Below are positions 1 through 8,202 of a DNA stretch of 64,000 bases, piece after piece. The stretch is from Pseudomonadota bacterium (GTDB lineage: Bacteria > Myxococcota_A > UBA796 > SXON01). The number at the start of each line of letters is the position of its first letter. Within the stretch, counting starts at the first letter, position 1. The notes beneath the pieces were generated by a model, which saw only the letters and a list, made by a program, of their open reading frames with translations, did not search any database and was not told the origin of the DNA. A program made the translations under genes and the position numbers. Location of the stretch: positions 1-64,000 of the forward strand of contig JAUXQH010000027.1 of assembly GCA_030685065.1 (NCBI GenBank). Reading direction: 5' to 3'.

Positions 1-661
1 CCGCCGCGAGCACGCCGATGCGGCCGGCCTGCATGGGGTTCAGCCCGGCGAGCACGAAGACCACGCGCGGCTCGAGGTCCCACTGCAGCAGGAGCCCGAG
101 GACCACGAAGTCGACCAGCACCGCGCAGGTGACCCACGCGAGCAGGCCGCGCAACAGGGCCTGCTCGGGGCTCGACGAGACGGCGCTGGCCACCATGCCG
201 AGCGACGCGAAGCACACCCCCTGGCCCAGCAGCACCGCCGTGAACACGCCGAGGAGCACGGGGTCGATGGCCTGGCCCCCGATCGCCGCCCCGCCCGCGA
301 GCACCAGCACGGTGCCGATCACCGGCAGCGCCACGGCCGCGAGCCGCGGCAGGAACAGCGACCAGAAGCAGCGGGCCCGCGAGTTCGGGTACGACAGGTA
401 CCACTCGAGGATGCCCTGCTGCTGCGACGCCGTGATCGCCTGCGTCGTCGAGAGCGTCGCGAGCAGCGGCAACAGCAGGAGCGACACCTGGACGACGCCC
501 CCCATCACGCGGCCGAAGCCCGTGAACCCGAGCACCGCCGACTCGCGCACCGACACGAGCACGAAGAACCCCACCATCCCGGCGGAGAGCGCGAGCGCCG
601 CGAGGAACCAGCGCGCCCTCAGCGCCGTGAGCGCCTCCAGCCGGGCGATCGCCGGGATCAC
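1..661 (-). CDS. nosY: NosY-type ABC-2 permease of the nos cluster (C-terminus cut by window edge)
   Basis: Membrane permease partner of NosF, expected in the inner membrane, where the NosDFY machinery handles a copper/sulfur-related substrate for the CuZ centre of nitrous oxide reductase. The visible 220 residues begin V-I-P-A-I-A-R-L-E and contain several hydrophobic stretches and the motif around QQGILEWYLSYPNSR, the ABC-2 pattern between early transmembrane segments. The GTG start at 659-661 overlaps the stop of nosL in a GTGA tetramer, so translation is probably coupled. The gene continues beyond base 1, so its C-terminus is not seen. Identity rests on transmembrane character plus position directly after nosD-nosF-nosL. 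Confidence 0.85.
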   Translation of the reverse strand, partial: MIPAIARLEALTALRARWFLAALALSAGMVGFFVLVSVRESAVLGFTGFGRVMGGVVQVSLLLLPLLATLSTTQAITASQQQGILEWYLSYPNSRARCFWSLFLPRLAAVALPVIGTVLVLAGGAAIGGQAIDPVLLGVFTAVLLGQGVCFASLGMVASAVSSSPEQALLRGLLAWVTCAVLVDFVVLGLLLQWDLEPRVVFVLAGLNPMQAGRIGVLAA

Positions 662-1035
662 TTCGCCTCCACCCGCCGCCGCGCCTCGTCGAGCGGGATC
701 GCGCCCGCCGTCCCGCGCGGCACCGCCAGGAGGCCGCTGCCCATCGGCGTGAGCTCACCCGTCCGGAACGAGACGTCCTCTGCCGTTCGCCACCCATCCG
801 CGTCGTGGAACCACACCTGGAGCATCGGCGGGGCGCGCTCCGCGAGGTAGTGCAGGGCGCAGCCGGGGTCGTCGAAGGGGAGCGTGGCGCCGCTCGTGGT
901 CACGATCGCCGCGGCGTGACGCGGGTCGCTCACGAGCATCGTGCACCACGCGCACGCGTCGCGATCCCAGGCGATCTCGGGGGGGCGGGCCGGGTCGGGT
1001 CGACCGCACGCGAGGACGGAGAGGAGGAGGATCAT
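658..1035 (-). CDS. nosL: NosL-like lipoprotein, copper chaperone for nitrous oxide reductase
   Basis: A 125-residue lipoprotein: the N-terminus MILLLSVLACG has a lipobox ending at Cys9. NosL family members are outer-face copper-binding chaperones that supply Cu(I) to apo-NosZ. The segment DACAWCTMLVSDPRHAAAI has the family CxxCxM core (Cys-Ala-Trp-Cys-Thr-Met), and FDDPGCALHYL is the second conserved block. The start is fixed by an ATGA overlap with nosF at 1032-1035, and its own stop overlaps nosY. Length and motifs fit the family well. Confidence 0.88.
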   Translation of the reverse strand: MILLLSVLACGRPDPARPPEIAWDRDACAWCTMLVSDPRHAAAIVTTSGATLPFDDPGCALHYLAERAPPMLQVWFHDADGWRTAEDVSFRTGELTPMGSGLLAVPRGTAGAIPLDEARRRVEAK

Positions 1036-1748
1036 CGGGCTTCCAGGGAAGGGTGGGTGAGGCCCGCCGTCTCCGCGAGGGCGGGGTCCGCGAGGAACGC
1101 CGCGAGGGTCGCGTCCGCGCGCACGCGACCGTCGTCGAGGACCACGATGCGATCGACGAGGTGGCGGACCTCGTCCATGCGGTGGGAGGAGAGGAGCACG
1201 GCCGGCGCGCCGTTCGGGTCCTCGCGCCGGAGGTCGAGCCGCCGGATGAACACGTCGCGGGCATGCGGGTCGAGGTTGGCGGTGGGCTCGTCGAAGCAGA
1301 GCAGCGGGCATCCGGTCGCGAGCGCCATCGCCGCCAGGAGCTTCTGCTGCATCCCCCCGGAGAGCCAGTCGAAACGGATGGCGGCGAGCGCCGTGACGTC
1401 GAGGCCGAAAGCCGCCGCGACCTCCTCCAGCCGCGCGACCGGCAGCGCCCGCATCCGCGCCCACGCCGTGACCAGTTCGGCGACGCGGGCGGGCAGCGCC
1501 GGCGCGCGCTGCGGCACCCACGCCACGCGCGCCTGCGCCGCCTCGTGCTGCATCCACGGATCGAAGCCGGCGACGCGGACCTCACCGGACACCCGCACGA
1601 GGCCGAGGATCGCGCGGAGCAGGGTCGTCTTGCCAGACCCGTTCGGACCCACGAGCGCCACGCGCTCCCCGACCCGGACGTGGAGATCGATCCCGCGCAG
1701 GACCTCGCGCGGCCCGTAGCGCTTCTGGATGCCGCGCAGGACGATCAT
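1032..1748 (-). CDS. nosF: NosF ABC transporter ATPase
   Basis: Cytoplasmic ATP-binding subunit of the NosDFY transporter needed to mature the CuZ site of NosZ. The 238-residue protein has Walker A GPNGSGKTT near residue 36, the signature LSGGMQQK, Walker B LLCFDEPTANLD and the His switch region LLSSHRMDEV. The ATG at 1746-1748 overlaps the nosD stop in ATGA, and the gene ends in the same way at nosL. The order nosD-nosF-nosL-nosY makes the assignment firm. Confidence 0.93.
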   Translation of the reverse strand: MIVLRGIQKRYGPREVLRGIDLHVRVGERVALVGPNGSGKTTLLRAILGLVRVSGEVRVAGFDPWMQHEAAQARVAWVPQRAPALPARVAELVTAWARMRALPVARLEEVAAAFGLDVTALAAIRFDWLSGGMQQKLLAAMALATGCPLLCFDEPTANLDPHARDVFIRRLDLRREDPNGAPAVLLSSHRMDEVRHLVDRIVVLDDGRVRADATLAAFLADPALAETAGLTHPSLEAR

Positions 1749-3016
1749 CTGTGGACGCGCGGCTCTGGATCCACGAGCAGAGGGGGAGGCCGGAACATCG
1801 GGAACGCCCGCCCGACGAGCTCGAGGATGCCGGCCGCCAGGGTGCCGTCGAAGAACGCCGCCACCGGGCGCCGCTGGACGAGGCCGCCGGAGCGCGCGCG
1901 GACCTCGTACGGGTAGTCGCCGACGCCGTCCCGGTCGAGATCGTAACCGACGTAGCTGCTCCACTGGTTGCCCACGAACGTGGGCCCCCGCCCCTCCCCC
2001 CGTTGGGCGTCCTCGACCTGCACCCTGTTCTCGTGGAAGGTGTTGCCGGAGAAGCGCGCCCCGGGGAGCGCGCCGTTCAGACGCACGCCGATCTGATCGT
2101 AGGCGAGGAGGTTGCCCTCGACGATCAGCTCGCCGGCCTGGGGGGACCCGTCGAGGTAGAGCCCGACGGTGTCCTCGAGGAGCCGGTTGCCGATGACGCG
2201 GACGTGCCCGACCTCCTTCAGGCCGATGCCGAACCCGGCCGGGCCGCGGGCCCCGCGCACGACGTTGCGGGCGATCGACAGCCGCTGGCTGTACATGACG
2301 AAGATGCCGACGGTGTCGTCGAGGTAGACGCCGTCCTCCACGACGTTGTCGTCCGCGAACATGAAGTGCGTGCCGTAGCGGGAGTGCGTGACGCGGTTCC
2401 GAGAGAAGACGTTGCCCGAGGAGTACCAGGCCACCATGTCGCGCACGTGATCGAGGACGTTGCCCTCGATCCGGATGCCCGTGGACTCCCACAGCCGGAT
2501 GCCGTCCCCGCGCAGGCCCATCGATCGGTCGCCCCAGCCGCGTACGACGCAGCGTCGGACGGCGCCGTCGCGGACCTGGCGCAGGTCGATGCCGAGGTAG
2601 GTGTCCTCGACGACGAGGTCCTCCAGCAAGGCGCGATCGCCGGTGACGACGACTCCCGCGTCGCCCCGGATGGAGTCGGCGCCGCCGTGGCGTACGCCGA
2701 GGCGGCGCACGGTCACGTCGTCGGCGGCGACGATGAGCACGGAGCCCACGCCGTCGCCCACGACCTCCGCGCCGGGCTCGCCCTCGAGCGTGAGCGCGCG
2801 GTCGATCGCGAGCGGCCCCGGATGCTCGCCCGCCGCCAGCACGACGCGTGACCCCGCGGGCAGCGTCGCGACGAGCGCGGCGAGGTCGTCCCCCGGCAGC
2901 GCCCGGACCTCCCGGGGCGGGCCCGGCGGGACGGGCGCGGCGGCAACCGGGACGGGCGGGGGCGCGGGAGCAACGTGCTCCTGGGCGAGCGCGAGGGACA
3001 CCCAGGCGAGGATCAT
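1745..3016 (-). CDS. nosD: NosD periplasmic right-handed beta-helix protein
   Basis: NosD is the periplasmic component of the NosDFY complex that delivers the sulfur/copper precursor for NosZ. The 423-residue product starts MILAWVSLALAQEHVAP, a short Sec signal with likely cleavage after ALA-Q, followed by a proline-rich linker. The body has the repeated parallel beta-helix (carbohydrate-binding/sugar hydrolase, NosD) pattern, for example GNVFSRNRVTHSRYGTHFMF and NRLLEDTVGLYLDGSP, and a conserved C-terminal SSYVGYDLDRDGVGDYPYEV. The ATG at 3014-3016 overlaps the upstream stop in ATGA. Confidence 0.92.
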   Translation of the reverse strand: MILAWVSLALAQEHVAPAPPPVPVAAAPVPPGPPREVRALPGDDLAALVATLPAGSRVVLAAGEHPGPLAIDRALTLEGEPGAEVVGDGVGSVLIVAADDVTVRRLGVRHGGADSIRGDAGVVVTGDRALLEDLVVEDTYLGIDLRQVRDGAVRRCVVRGWGDRSMGLRGDGIRLWESTGIRIEGNVLDHVRDMVAWYSSGNVFSRNRVTHSRYGTHFMFADDNVVEDGVYLDDTVGIFVMYSQRLSIARNVVRGARGPAGFGIGLKEVGHVRVIGNRLLEDTVGLYLDGSPQAGELIVEGNLLAYDQIGVRLNGALPGARFSGNTFHENRVQVEDAQRGEGRGPTFVGNQWSSYVGYDLDRDGVGDYPYEVRARSGGLVQRRPVAAFFDGTLAAGILELVGRAFPMFRPPPLLVDPEPRVHR

Positions 3017-3651
3017 GGCGCGGGCCCGGGAGGCGGAGCCGCGCGAACCGGAGGCGCGGTGGGACCAGGCGCCCGCGGCCTCGTGGCGGAGAAGACGGCG
3101 AAGATGACCGCCACGAGCGCGAGCCAGAAGCCGGCCATCGGACTGGCGCGGGTGCCGAACTGGCCGATGTGGCCCTCGCCGAAGAGCACCGGCGTGAAGG
3201 CCTTCAGCGTCAGCGGCGCCTCGGGGTCGAGAGAGTGGCCGTAGTGGTGCAGCCAGAGCCACGTGTCCACGAGGAAGCCGACGGGCAGCACCGCCGCGAC
3301 CACGATGGGGAGCCAGCGAAGGCGCACCACCGCTGCCGCGAACAGCGCCAGCGCGAGCCCCGCGACGATCCAGCCGCTCCACGCGCGCTCCAGCGGCGCG
3401 GCGTCCTCGAGGCGCGCCATCCCGATGTAGTGGTTGATGGTGTCGACCTCCTGCACGTCCCCGCCGAGCCCGTACAGGAAGACGACGAGCTCCAGTCCCT
3501 GCGGGTACTGCGGCGCGAGGAGCCGAAATTGCCACCACGGGAGGAACCACGAGAAGCCCAGCGCAACCGAGGCGATCGCGGCGAACGCGAGCGAGCCGCG
3601 GACGCGGGGCGGCCGCGTACGGGACCGCGCCGAGGACGGGAGGGTGACCAC
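3013..3651 (-). CDS. Polytopic membrane protein of the nos cluster (NosB-like candidate)
   Basis: A 212-residue protein with about four predicted membrane spans (around residues 22-42, 95-112, 118-135 and 178-195). The second half has a conserved-looking loop with His-His-Tyr-Gly-His near residue 140 and FGEGHIGQFGTRASPMAGFW before the last helix. Position between the cytochrome c gene and nosD matches the unassigned membrane protein (NosB) typical of clade II nos clusters; this is an inference from synteny, not from a recognised motif. It starts with GTG at 3649-3651, directly abutting the cytochrome stop, and ends in an ATGA overlap with nosD. Confidence 0.7.
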   Translation of the reverse strand: MVTLPSSARSRTRPPRVRGSLAFAAIASVALGFSWFLPWWQFRLLAPQYPQGLELVVFLYGLGGDVQEVDTINHYIGMARLEDAAPLERAWSGWIVAGLALALFAAAVVRLRWLPIVVAAVLPVGFLVDTWLWLHHYGHSLDPEAPLTLKAFTPVLFGEGHIGQFGTRASPMAGFWLALVAVIFAVFSATRPRAPGPTAPPVRAAPPPGPAP

Positions 3652-4140
3652 CTACCCGCCCTGGGACTTGATGTACGCGAGCAGCTCCGGCAGCTCCTCC
3701 TCGGTGACCCCCTGGTAGGTCATCTCGGTCAGGTGGGTCTTGAACAGGTCCTTCGCGACCGGGTCGCGGCGCACCATCTCCGACGGGTGCAGGATCATGC
3801 GCTCGATCCAAAGGATCGTCCGGCGCTGGGTGACCCCGGTGAGATCGGGGCCGACGAGCTTCGACCCGAACTGGTGGCAGGCGCCGCAGCCGCGGGTCTC
3901 GAACACCGCCTTGCCCGCCTCGATGCTCGCGGGGTCCGTCGGGATCGCGGCGAGGGCGGGGACGGCGAGGTCGGCGGGGCCGTCGGGGCCGACGTCCTCC
4001 GTCGGGGCCATCGTCGGGGAGGGCTTCGCGGGGGTCCCCCCGGTCGGCGGGCTCGGCGCCTCCTTCTCCTCCTTCTCCTCCTCGCGCTCAGGGCACCCGG
4101 CCGCGAGGAGCGCCAGGGCGAACAGGACGACGGCACGCAA
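3652..4140 (-). CDS. Monohaem cytochrome c lipoprotein, likely electron donor to NosZ
   Basis: A 162-residue lipoprotein with lipobox LLAAGC (Cys16), a flexible Glu/Pro-rich linker to about residue 60, and a class I cytochrome c domain. Haem ligation is visible as CGACH (Cys85, Cys88, His89), and Met140 in LTEMTYQGV is the likely distal ligand. Cytochromes c in clade II nos clusters carry electrons from menaquinol-linked components to NosZ, and this gene starts one base after nosZ ends. Both NosZ and this donor look lipid-anchored, so electron transfer may occur at the membrane face. Confidence 0.88.
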   Translation of the reverse strand: MRAVVLFALALLAAGCPEREEEKEEKEAPSPPTGGTPAKPSPTMAPTEDVGPDGPADLAVPALAAIPTDPASIEAGKAVFETRGCGACHQFGSKLVGPDLTGVTQRRTILWIERMILHPSEMVRRDPVAKDLFKTHLTEMTYQGVTEEELPELLAYIKSQGG

Positions 4141-4141
4141 A

Positions 4142-6085
4142 TCAGCCTCCCTTCGGTCGGACGAAGAGGTAGCCGGCCATCTCGAGGTGGAGCGCCGAAC
4201 AGAACTCGGTGCAGTAGAACGGGAAGACGCCGGGCGTGTCCGCGATGAAGGTCGCCTGCTCGTACCGGCCGGGCTCCAGCGAGAGCGACAGGTTGTACAT
4301 GTCGATGGCGAACCCGTGCGTCTGGTCGCGCGACTGCTCGACGCTGGTGATGTGCAGGGTCACCTCGTCGCCCTCGTCCACCTCGATGGTGCTGGGCGTG
4401 AAGTGGCTCCGGATGACCGTCATGTAGACGTCGACCTTCTTGCCGTTCCGTTCGACCCGCTCCTGCCCGGGCGCCACGGCGCCCTCCGCGCGCAACCCCG
4501 TGTACGGGTTGATCCCGGGGGGCTTGTAGAAGTCGAGCGTCTTGAGCTTGTCGGCCTTGATCAGCATGGCAAAGTGCGGCTCGCCGAGGCCGATCGGCAG
4601 GTCGGCGACGAGCTGCATCGTGGGTCCGCTGATGTCGATGAGCTGGAAATTCTGGGGGAGCAGCGGGCCCGTGGAGACGTAGCGGTCCTGCGACATCTTG
4701 TTCATCGCCATGAGCCACTGCCCCTGGGGGTGCGCGCTGTCCCCCTCCGCGGCGATGAGGTGTCCGATGTTGTACTGCACCTGGATGGTCTGGATGGGCT
4801 CGTCGAGCTTCGTGTAGTTCCAGCGGACCACCGTGCTGTCGAGGAACACGGAGGTGTAGGCGTGCCCGGTGTTGTCGAAGGTCGTGTGTAGCGGCCCGAG
4901 CCCGATCTCCACCTGGCCGCGGAGCGCCTTCTGGAAGTCCAGCACGGAGACCCCGTACGGGTCCGTCGACGCGAACTCCCCGCGCTCGATGAGATCCTTG
5001 ATCTTCGAGAACTCGAACACCGACGCGTGCGTGTCGAGCTTCCCGGCCACGACGATGCCGGTGCCGTCGGGCGTGACGTCGCAGCCGTGCGGGCTCTTGG
5101 GCTCGGGGATGAAGACGAGGACGTGCTCCTTCGCCGCGACGTCGAGCGGGAGGACCCGCATGCCGTTGATCTCGATCGCCTTTCCCTCGGCGACGAGCGA
5201 CTCCGCCTTCTTGAAGTTGATGACGTGGAGGTAGTCCATGTCGTTCTGCGACGCGCCGCTCTCGAGGACGGGCTGGCCCTCTCCGAGCTTCCCGGCCGCC
5301 ATCTCCGTGTCCCAGGAGTTCACGAACACGTAGCCGTCGCTCGCGAACTTGCCGGCGTCGGAGATGTCCTGGGCATAGGGCGGCAGCTCGACGGAGAAGG
5401 ACCGCGCGGGGTCGATGCGCCCCTTCGCGCGATCGAACTTCCAGAAGGTCGCGGCGCCGCGGTAGCGCGTCTGGAACTCGGAGAGCGGCGCGTAGTCGCC
5501 GCCGAGCGGCGTGGCGTATTGGCTCACCTCGAGCACGTAGTCGGTGTTGGGGGTGACGATGGCGCCGCCGTGGGAGCTCGCCAGCAGCGGGTTCGTGACG
5601 ATCTGCTTCGTCATGAAGTCCTCGAGGTCGATCACCGCGATGCGCGAGTTCGCCTTGTCGTTCACGAACATGAATTCGCCGTCGTAGTCGCCGTTCGTCT
5701 CTGACAGGTTGGGGTGGTGGATGTCCCCCCACGTCAGCGTGCGTCCACGCTGCTTCCCCTCCCCGTAGAGGATGGCGTCGCCGAGCCCGCCCATGCCGTA
5801 GCCCTGGAAGGGCTCCGGGGAGAAGACCCCCACGTACTTGAGGATGCGCATACTGGGCACGCCGATGACGAGCACGTGGCCGCTGTGGCCGCCCGACGCG
5901 AGGAGCACGTATTCGTCCAGCTTTCCGCTGGGCGTGTACGTCTTCGCCGCGGCGAGGATGTCCACCTCGGTGAGTCCGCGGCGCTCCATGATCTCCTCGA
6001 GATCGCCCCCGAGTTCGTCGTCGTCCTCGCGTTCTTCGCCCTCGCAGGCAAGGCCGAGGCTCAGGATCAGGGCAGCTCCGGTCAT
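4142..6085 (-). CDS. nosZ: Nitrous oxide reductase, Sec/lipoprotein-type clade II NosZ
   Basis: Reduces N2O to N2 with two copper centres. The 647-residue protein has a seven-bladed propeller with the CuZ histidines: GGHSGH (His67, His70), HHPN (123-124), SSHGG (His172), PHGCD (His333), GPLHTTFD (His400), YNIGHL (His442) and GEPHF (His504). The C-terminal cupredoxin CuA domain shows His590 and CTEFCSALHLEM (Cys625, Cys629, His633, Met636). The N-terminus MTGAALILSLGLACEGE has a lipobox-like end at Cys14 and no twin-arginine motif, which marks the Sec-dependent clade II form. A ribosome site GGAG lies at 6091-6094, five bases before the ATG, and a TACCCT hexamer lies at 6101-6106 on this strand. 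All ligands are present, so the enzyme should be functional. Confidence 0.97.
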   Translation of the reverse strand: MTGAALILSLGLACEGEEREDDDELGGDLEEIMERRGLTEVDILAAAKTYTPSGKLDEYVLLASGGHSGHVLVIGVPSMRILKYVGVFSPEPFQGYGMGGLGDAILYGEGKQRGRTLTWGDIHHPNLSETNGDYDGEFMFVNDKANSRIAVIDLEDFMTKQIVTNPLLASSHGGAIVTPNTDYVLEVSQYATPLGGDYAPLSEFQTRYRGAATFWKFDRAKGRIDPARSFSVELPPYAQDISDAGKFASDGYVFVNSWDTEMAAGKLGEGQPVLESGASQNDMDYLHVINFKKAESLVAEGKAIEINGMRVLPLDVAAKEHVLVFIPEPKSPHGCDVTPDGTGIVVAGKLDTHASVFEFSKIKDLIERGEFASTDPYGVSVLDFQKALRGQVEIGLGPLHTTFDNTGHAYTSVFLDSTVVRWNYTKLDEPIQTIQVQYNIGHLIAAEGDSAHPQGQWLMAMNKMSQDRYVSTGPLLPQNFQLIDISGPTMQLVADLPIGLGEPHFAMLIKADKLKTLDFYKPPGINPYTGLRAEGAVAPGQERVERNGKKVDVYMTVIRSHFTPSTIEVDEGDEVTLHITSVEQSRDQTHGFAIDMYNLSLSLEPGRYEQATFIADTPGVFPFYCTEFCSALHLEMAGYLFVRPKGG

Positions 6086-6261
6086 GCACTCTCCAGCAAG
6101 AGGGTAGGCGCGCGCCCGGCGGGAAGGAAGAAGTTGACGATAGCGGCCGCTTTTTATCCAGGCCCCTGGCCCGCGTCCGTTTCCCAGCGGAGGCCCCCGA
6201 ACTGCGCGTCCCGAACCTCAACCTGCACGTTCACCGGCCCGAAGCGCTCACCGAGCCCCGA
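6086..6261 (-). promoter_or_regulatory. nosZ upstream region
   Basis: The 176-base gap before nosZ holds a TACCCT hexamer (6101-6106, read on minus) and a GGAG ribosome site (6091-6094). A second TATCGT hexamer lies near 6140-6145. I looked for an FNR/NNR-type TTGAN-N4-NTCAA palindrome and did not see a good match. The region may therefore carry an additional promoter inside the hemerythrin-nos transcription unit. Confidence 0.4.
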
Positions 6262-6720
6262 TCAGCGGGTGGGCGCCACCGGCGCCTCGTCGAGGAGCTC
6301 CGGGTGCCGGATGAGCCCGCCGGAGTACCCCACCCACGCGAGCACGCTCCCGGACGCGACGGCGACGGCCAGCGTGGCGCAGATGGCCGGGACGGGCGCG
6401 CGCCGACCGAGCGCCCACGCGCCCAGCGCCGCGACCCCGGTCGCCACCGCCACGGCGGCGCCGCCCACTCCGCGCTCCTCGTGCTCCTCGAGCCTCGCGT
6501 CGGAAATGCCGGGACGGCCCTCGATCGCCTCCTCCGCGGCCTGGCCCGTCAGCAGCGTGGCGCCGGCGGCGCCCGCGGCGACGACGAGCAGCACCAGCGC
6601 GGAGAGCCACGTGTCCCGGTTCGGGAGGCGCCAGAGCGCGAGCGCCAGCAGCGGGAGGGCCAGCCATGTCGCCGCGATGGGGACGTGGTTGACGACGAGG
6701 TGGACGTGGACGGGGTTCAC
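6262..6720 (-). CDS. Small polytopic membrane protein with HxH and NH motifs
   Basis: A 152-residue protein with four likely transmembrane segments. It opens VNPVHVHLVVNHVPI, in which three histidines and an Asn-His lie at the membrane edge; this opening recurs in uncharacterised bacterial membrane proteins and could bind haem or metal, but no function is established from sequence. The GTG at 6718-6720 overlaps the hemerythrin stop in GTGA, so the two are translationally coupled. The next gene downstream, 176 bases away, is nosZ. Confidence 0.75.
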   Translation of the reverse strand: MNPVHVHLVVNHVPIAATWLALPLLALALWRLPNRDTWLSALVLLVVAAGAAGATLLTGQAAEEAIEGRPGISDARLEEHEERGVGGAAVAVATGVAALGAWALGRRAPVPAICATLAVAVASGSVLAWVGYSGGLIRHPELLDEAPVAPTR

Positions 6721-7253
6721 TGGTGTGCGTTCTCGGCCGCGTCGAGGATCTCCTTCTTGAACTCGTCGGCGCTCATCGTGCGGTCGAGGATCGGCAGTAG
6801 CACTTCCTCCTCGGCCTCGAAGTGCGCGCGTACGAGCCCCAGCAGGTTGTCCGCGCGACGCGTGAAGGCAGTCGGGTCCGGCGTCTGCGGGCGGGCGAGG
6901 GCGTCGAGCTCGCCGATCCAGCGGCCCACCACCTTGTGATCGTTGCGCATCGAGGCCGTGAACGGCTCGAGCGCCCCGGTGGGCATCCGTCGATCGACGG
7001 CGGGGTAGAGCACGCGCTCCTCCCACCCCGCGTGTGGCTCGAGGTGCTCCTTGAAGAAGCCCACGATGGCCTTCATCTCCTCGCGCTGGCGCGCCGCGGG
7101 GAGCGTCGGGATGCTCCCCACCTTCGCGGCGACCTCGTCGAGCTCGCGCACGAGCGCCACGTGCTCGGCGCGGAACGGCTCAGTGGGGCGCGTCGCGGGC
7201 GCCGCAGCCGTCGCGACGAGGGGGAGCATGAAGAGGAGTAGTAAAGTCTGCAT
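6717..7253 (-). CDS. Secreted hemerythrin-like (HHE) protein
   Basis: A 178-residue protein with a Sec signal (MQTLLLLFMLPLVATAAA) and a hemerythrin HHE domain. Candidate di-iron ligands are visible in AEHVALVREL, FKEHLEPHAGWEERVLYP, RNDHKVVGRW and VRAHFEAEEEVLLP. HHE proteins bind O2 or NO or repair nitrosative damage. Placement just upstream of nosZ, coupled to the HxH membrane protein, suggests a role linked to denitrification gases in the periplasm; that link is inferred. ATG is at 7251-7253. Confidence 0.85.
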   Translation of the reverse strand: MQTLLLLFMLPLVATAAAPATRPTEPFRAEHVALVRELDEVAAKVGSIPTLPAARQREEMKAIVGFFKEHLEPHAGWEERVLYPAVDRRMPTGALEPFTASMRNDHKVVGRWIGELDALARPQTPDPTAFTRRADNLLGLVRAHFEAEEEVLLPILDRTMSADEFKKEILDAAENAHQ

Positions 7254-7262
7254 GGTCGAAAC

Positions 7263-7931
7263 GTGCCCACGCCGGAGGCGAGTTCAATCCGACGCTTGAT
7301 CGAGGGACGGGGAGGGCCGATGCCGATCTCCACGCGGCCGTCGGGGAGCCAGTCGGCCGTGGCCCCCCACGTCGCCACGCGCCAGTGGGTGTTGACGGTG
7401 CCCTGGAAGCGGCGGTGGCTGCTCGCCCGGCGCCCCGAGCTGGCGTGCGGGGTGCATGCCGTGGCGATGCGGGCGATCGAGCGGTGGTACGCAACGCAAG
7501 GCGGCGCGCCGAAGGAAGGCCGCACCGGCTCGGTCACGGCGACCCAACGGTTCGGCTCGGCGCTCAACCTGAACCTGCACTTCCACTGCATCTCCCCTTT
7601 CGAGTTCGTCGAGCGCCTCGTGGCCTTGGTGCCCCCACCGCGCGCCAACCAGGTGATCTACCGTGGCGTCCTCGCCGGAAACGCGGCGTGGCGCGCCGAG
7701 GTCGTGCCCAAGCCCCCGCCCGAGGCCCCCGACGGATCATCGAGGGGCTCCAACGCGCCACCGGGCCACCAGGACCCGACCCCGTGGGCGACGACCGGAG
7801 GGCGTGAACACGCGGGACCGGCGGGGGAGCCGTGCGCCGCGCCCTCGAGTCTGCCCTCGGCCACCGCCGCGACACCGCGAAGGAGCCTCGCGAGCGGGCG
7901 CCCGCAGCGCGTGACGGCGGGGTGCGGGTGA
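7263..7931 (+). pseudogene. Remnant of IS91/IS801-type (Y2) transposase
   Basis: The reading frame contains RQWVLTVPWKRRWLLARRPE, then RTGSVTATQRFGSALNLNLH, which match the core block of IS801/IS1294-like transposases (QWVLSLP..RY, GSVTVIQRFG..LNLNVHFH). It is followed directly by FEFVERLVALVPPPRANQVI and YRGVLAGNAAWRAEVVP, which belong to the C-terminal part of the same family. The N-terminal zinc-binding region and the central catalytic-Tyr stretch between the two blocks are missing, without a frame change at the join. The best-supported homology spans about 7371-7750. It is a fossil of a rolling-circle-type element and inactive. Confidence 0.7.
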
Positions 7932-8023
7932 GGGAGAGTTCGGGGGTGGGGGTTCATTTTCCTATCCGCCGTTGGCAAATCCCGGCGGTGGCGGGGGCGC
8001 CGGAGGACCAGAAGGCGGTGGCG

Positions 8024-8152
8024 ATGGCGGGGATCATCCAGGGCGCGATGGGGCCGGCGCTGCTCGGCACGGTCGGCGGGATGGCGCTGACCGCGGCCGC
8101 GGCGTGGCTCGCGCGGAAGGCCGGCGGCCCGGGGGGAGGCCCGCGCCCGTAG
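8024..8152 (+). CDS. Possible 42-residue membrane peptide
   Basis: A short ORF, MAGIIQGAMGPALLGTVGG and onward, with one hydrophobic segment followed by Arg-Lys and a Gly/Pro-rich tail. There is a weak purine-rich stretch (GGCGGTGGCG) upstream. No family is recognised; it could be a chance ORF in GC-rich DNA. It sits between the transposase remnant and the SGNH-like gene. Confidence 0.25.
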   Translation: MAGIIQGAMGPALLGTVGGMALTAAAAWLARKAGGPGGGPRP

Positions 8153-8189
8153 CGACGCCGGTGTGGTGCACGATTCGGGCGGTTCCTGC

Positions 8190-8195
8190 TACCCT
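8190..8195 (+). promoter_or_regulatory. Extended -10 box of a putative leaderless promoter (SGNH-like gene)
   Basis: TGCTACCCT, an extended -10 (TGn + TACCCT), ends seven bases before the GTG at 8203. There is no Shine-Dalgarno sequence between them, so transcription would begin at or next to the start codon. Confidence 0.55.
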
Positions 8196-8202
8196 CCCCC
8201 GC

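Noticed and set aside
3795-6221. Minus-strand frame of about 800 codons over nosZ in another phase
   Set aside because: It is a frame-shifted shadow of nosZ, with Arg/His-rich composition; only the nosZ frame carries copper-ligand motifs.
6086-6261. FNR/NNR-type operator before nosZ
   Set aside because: A TTGAC occurs near 6134, but no matching half-site lies four bases away.
7658-7978. Minus-strand ORF with Pro/His-rich opening (MNPHPRTLPHPHP)
   Set aside because: Low-complexity start, overlaps the transposase remnant, no homologous motif; probably a chance frame.
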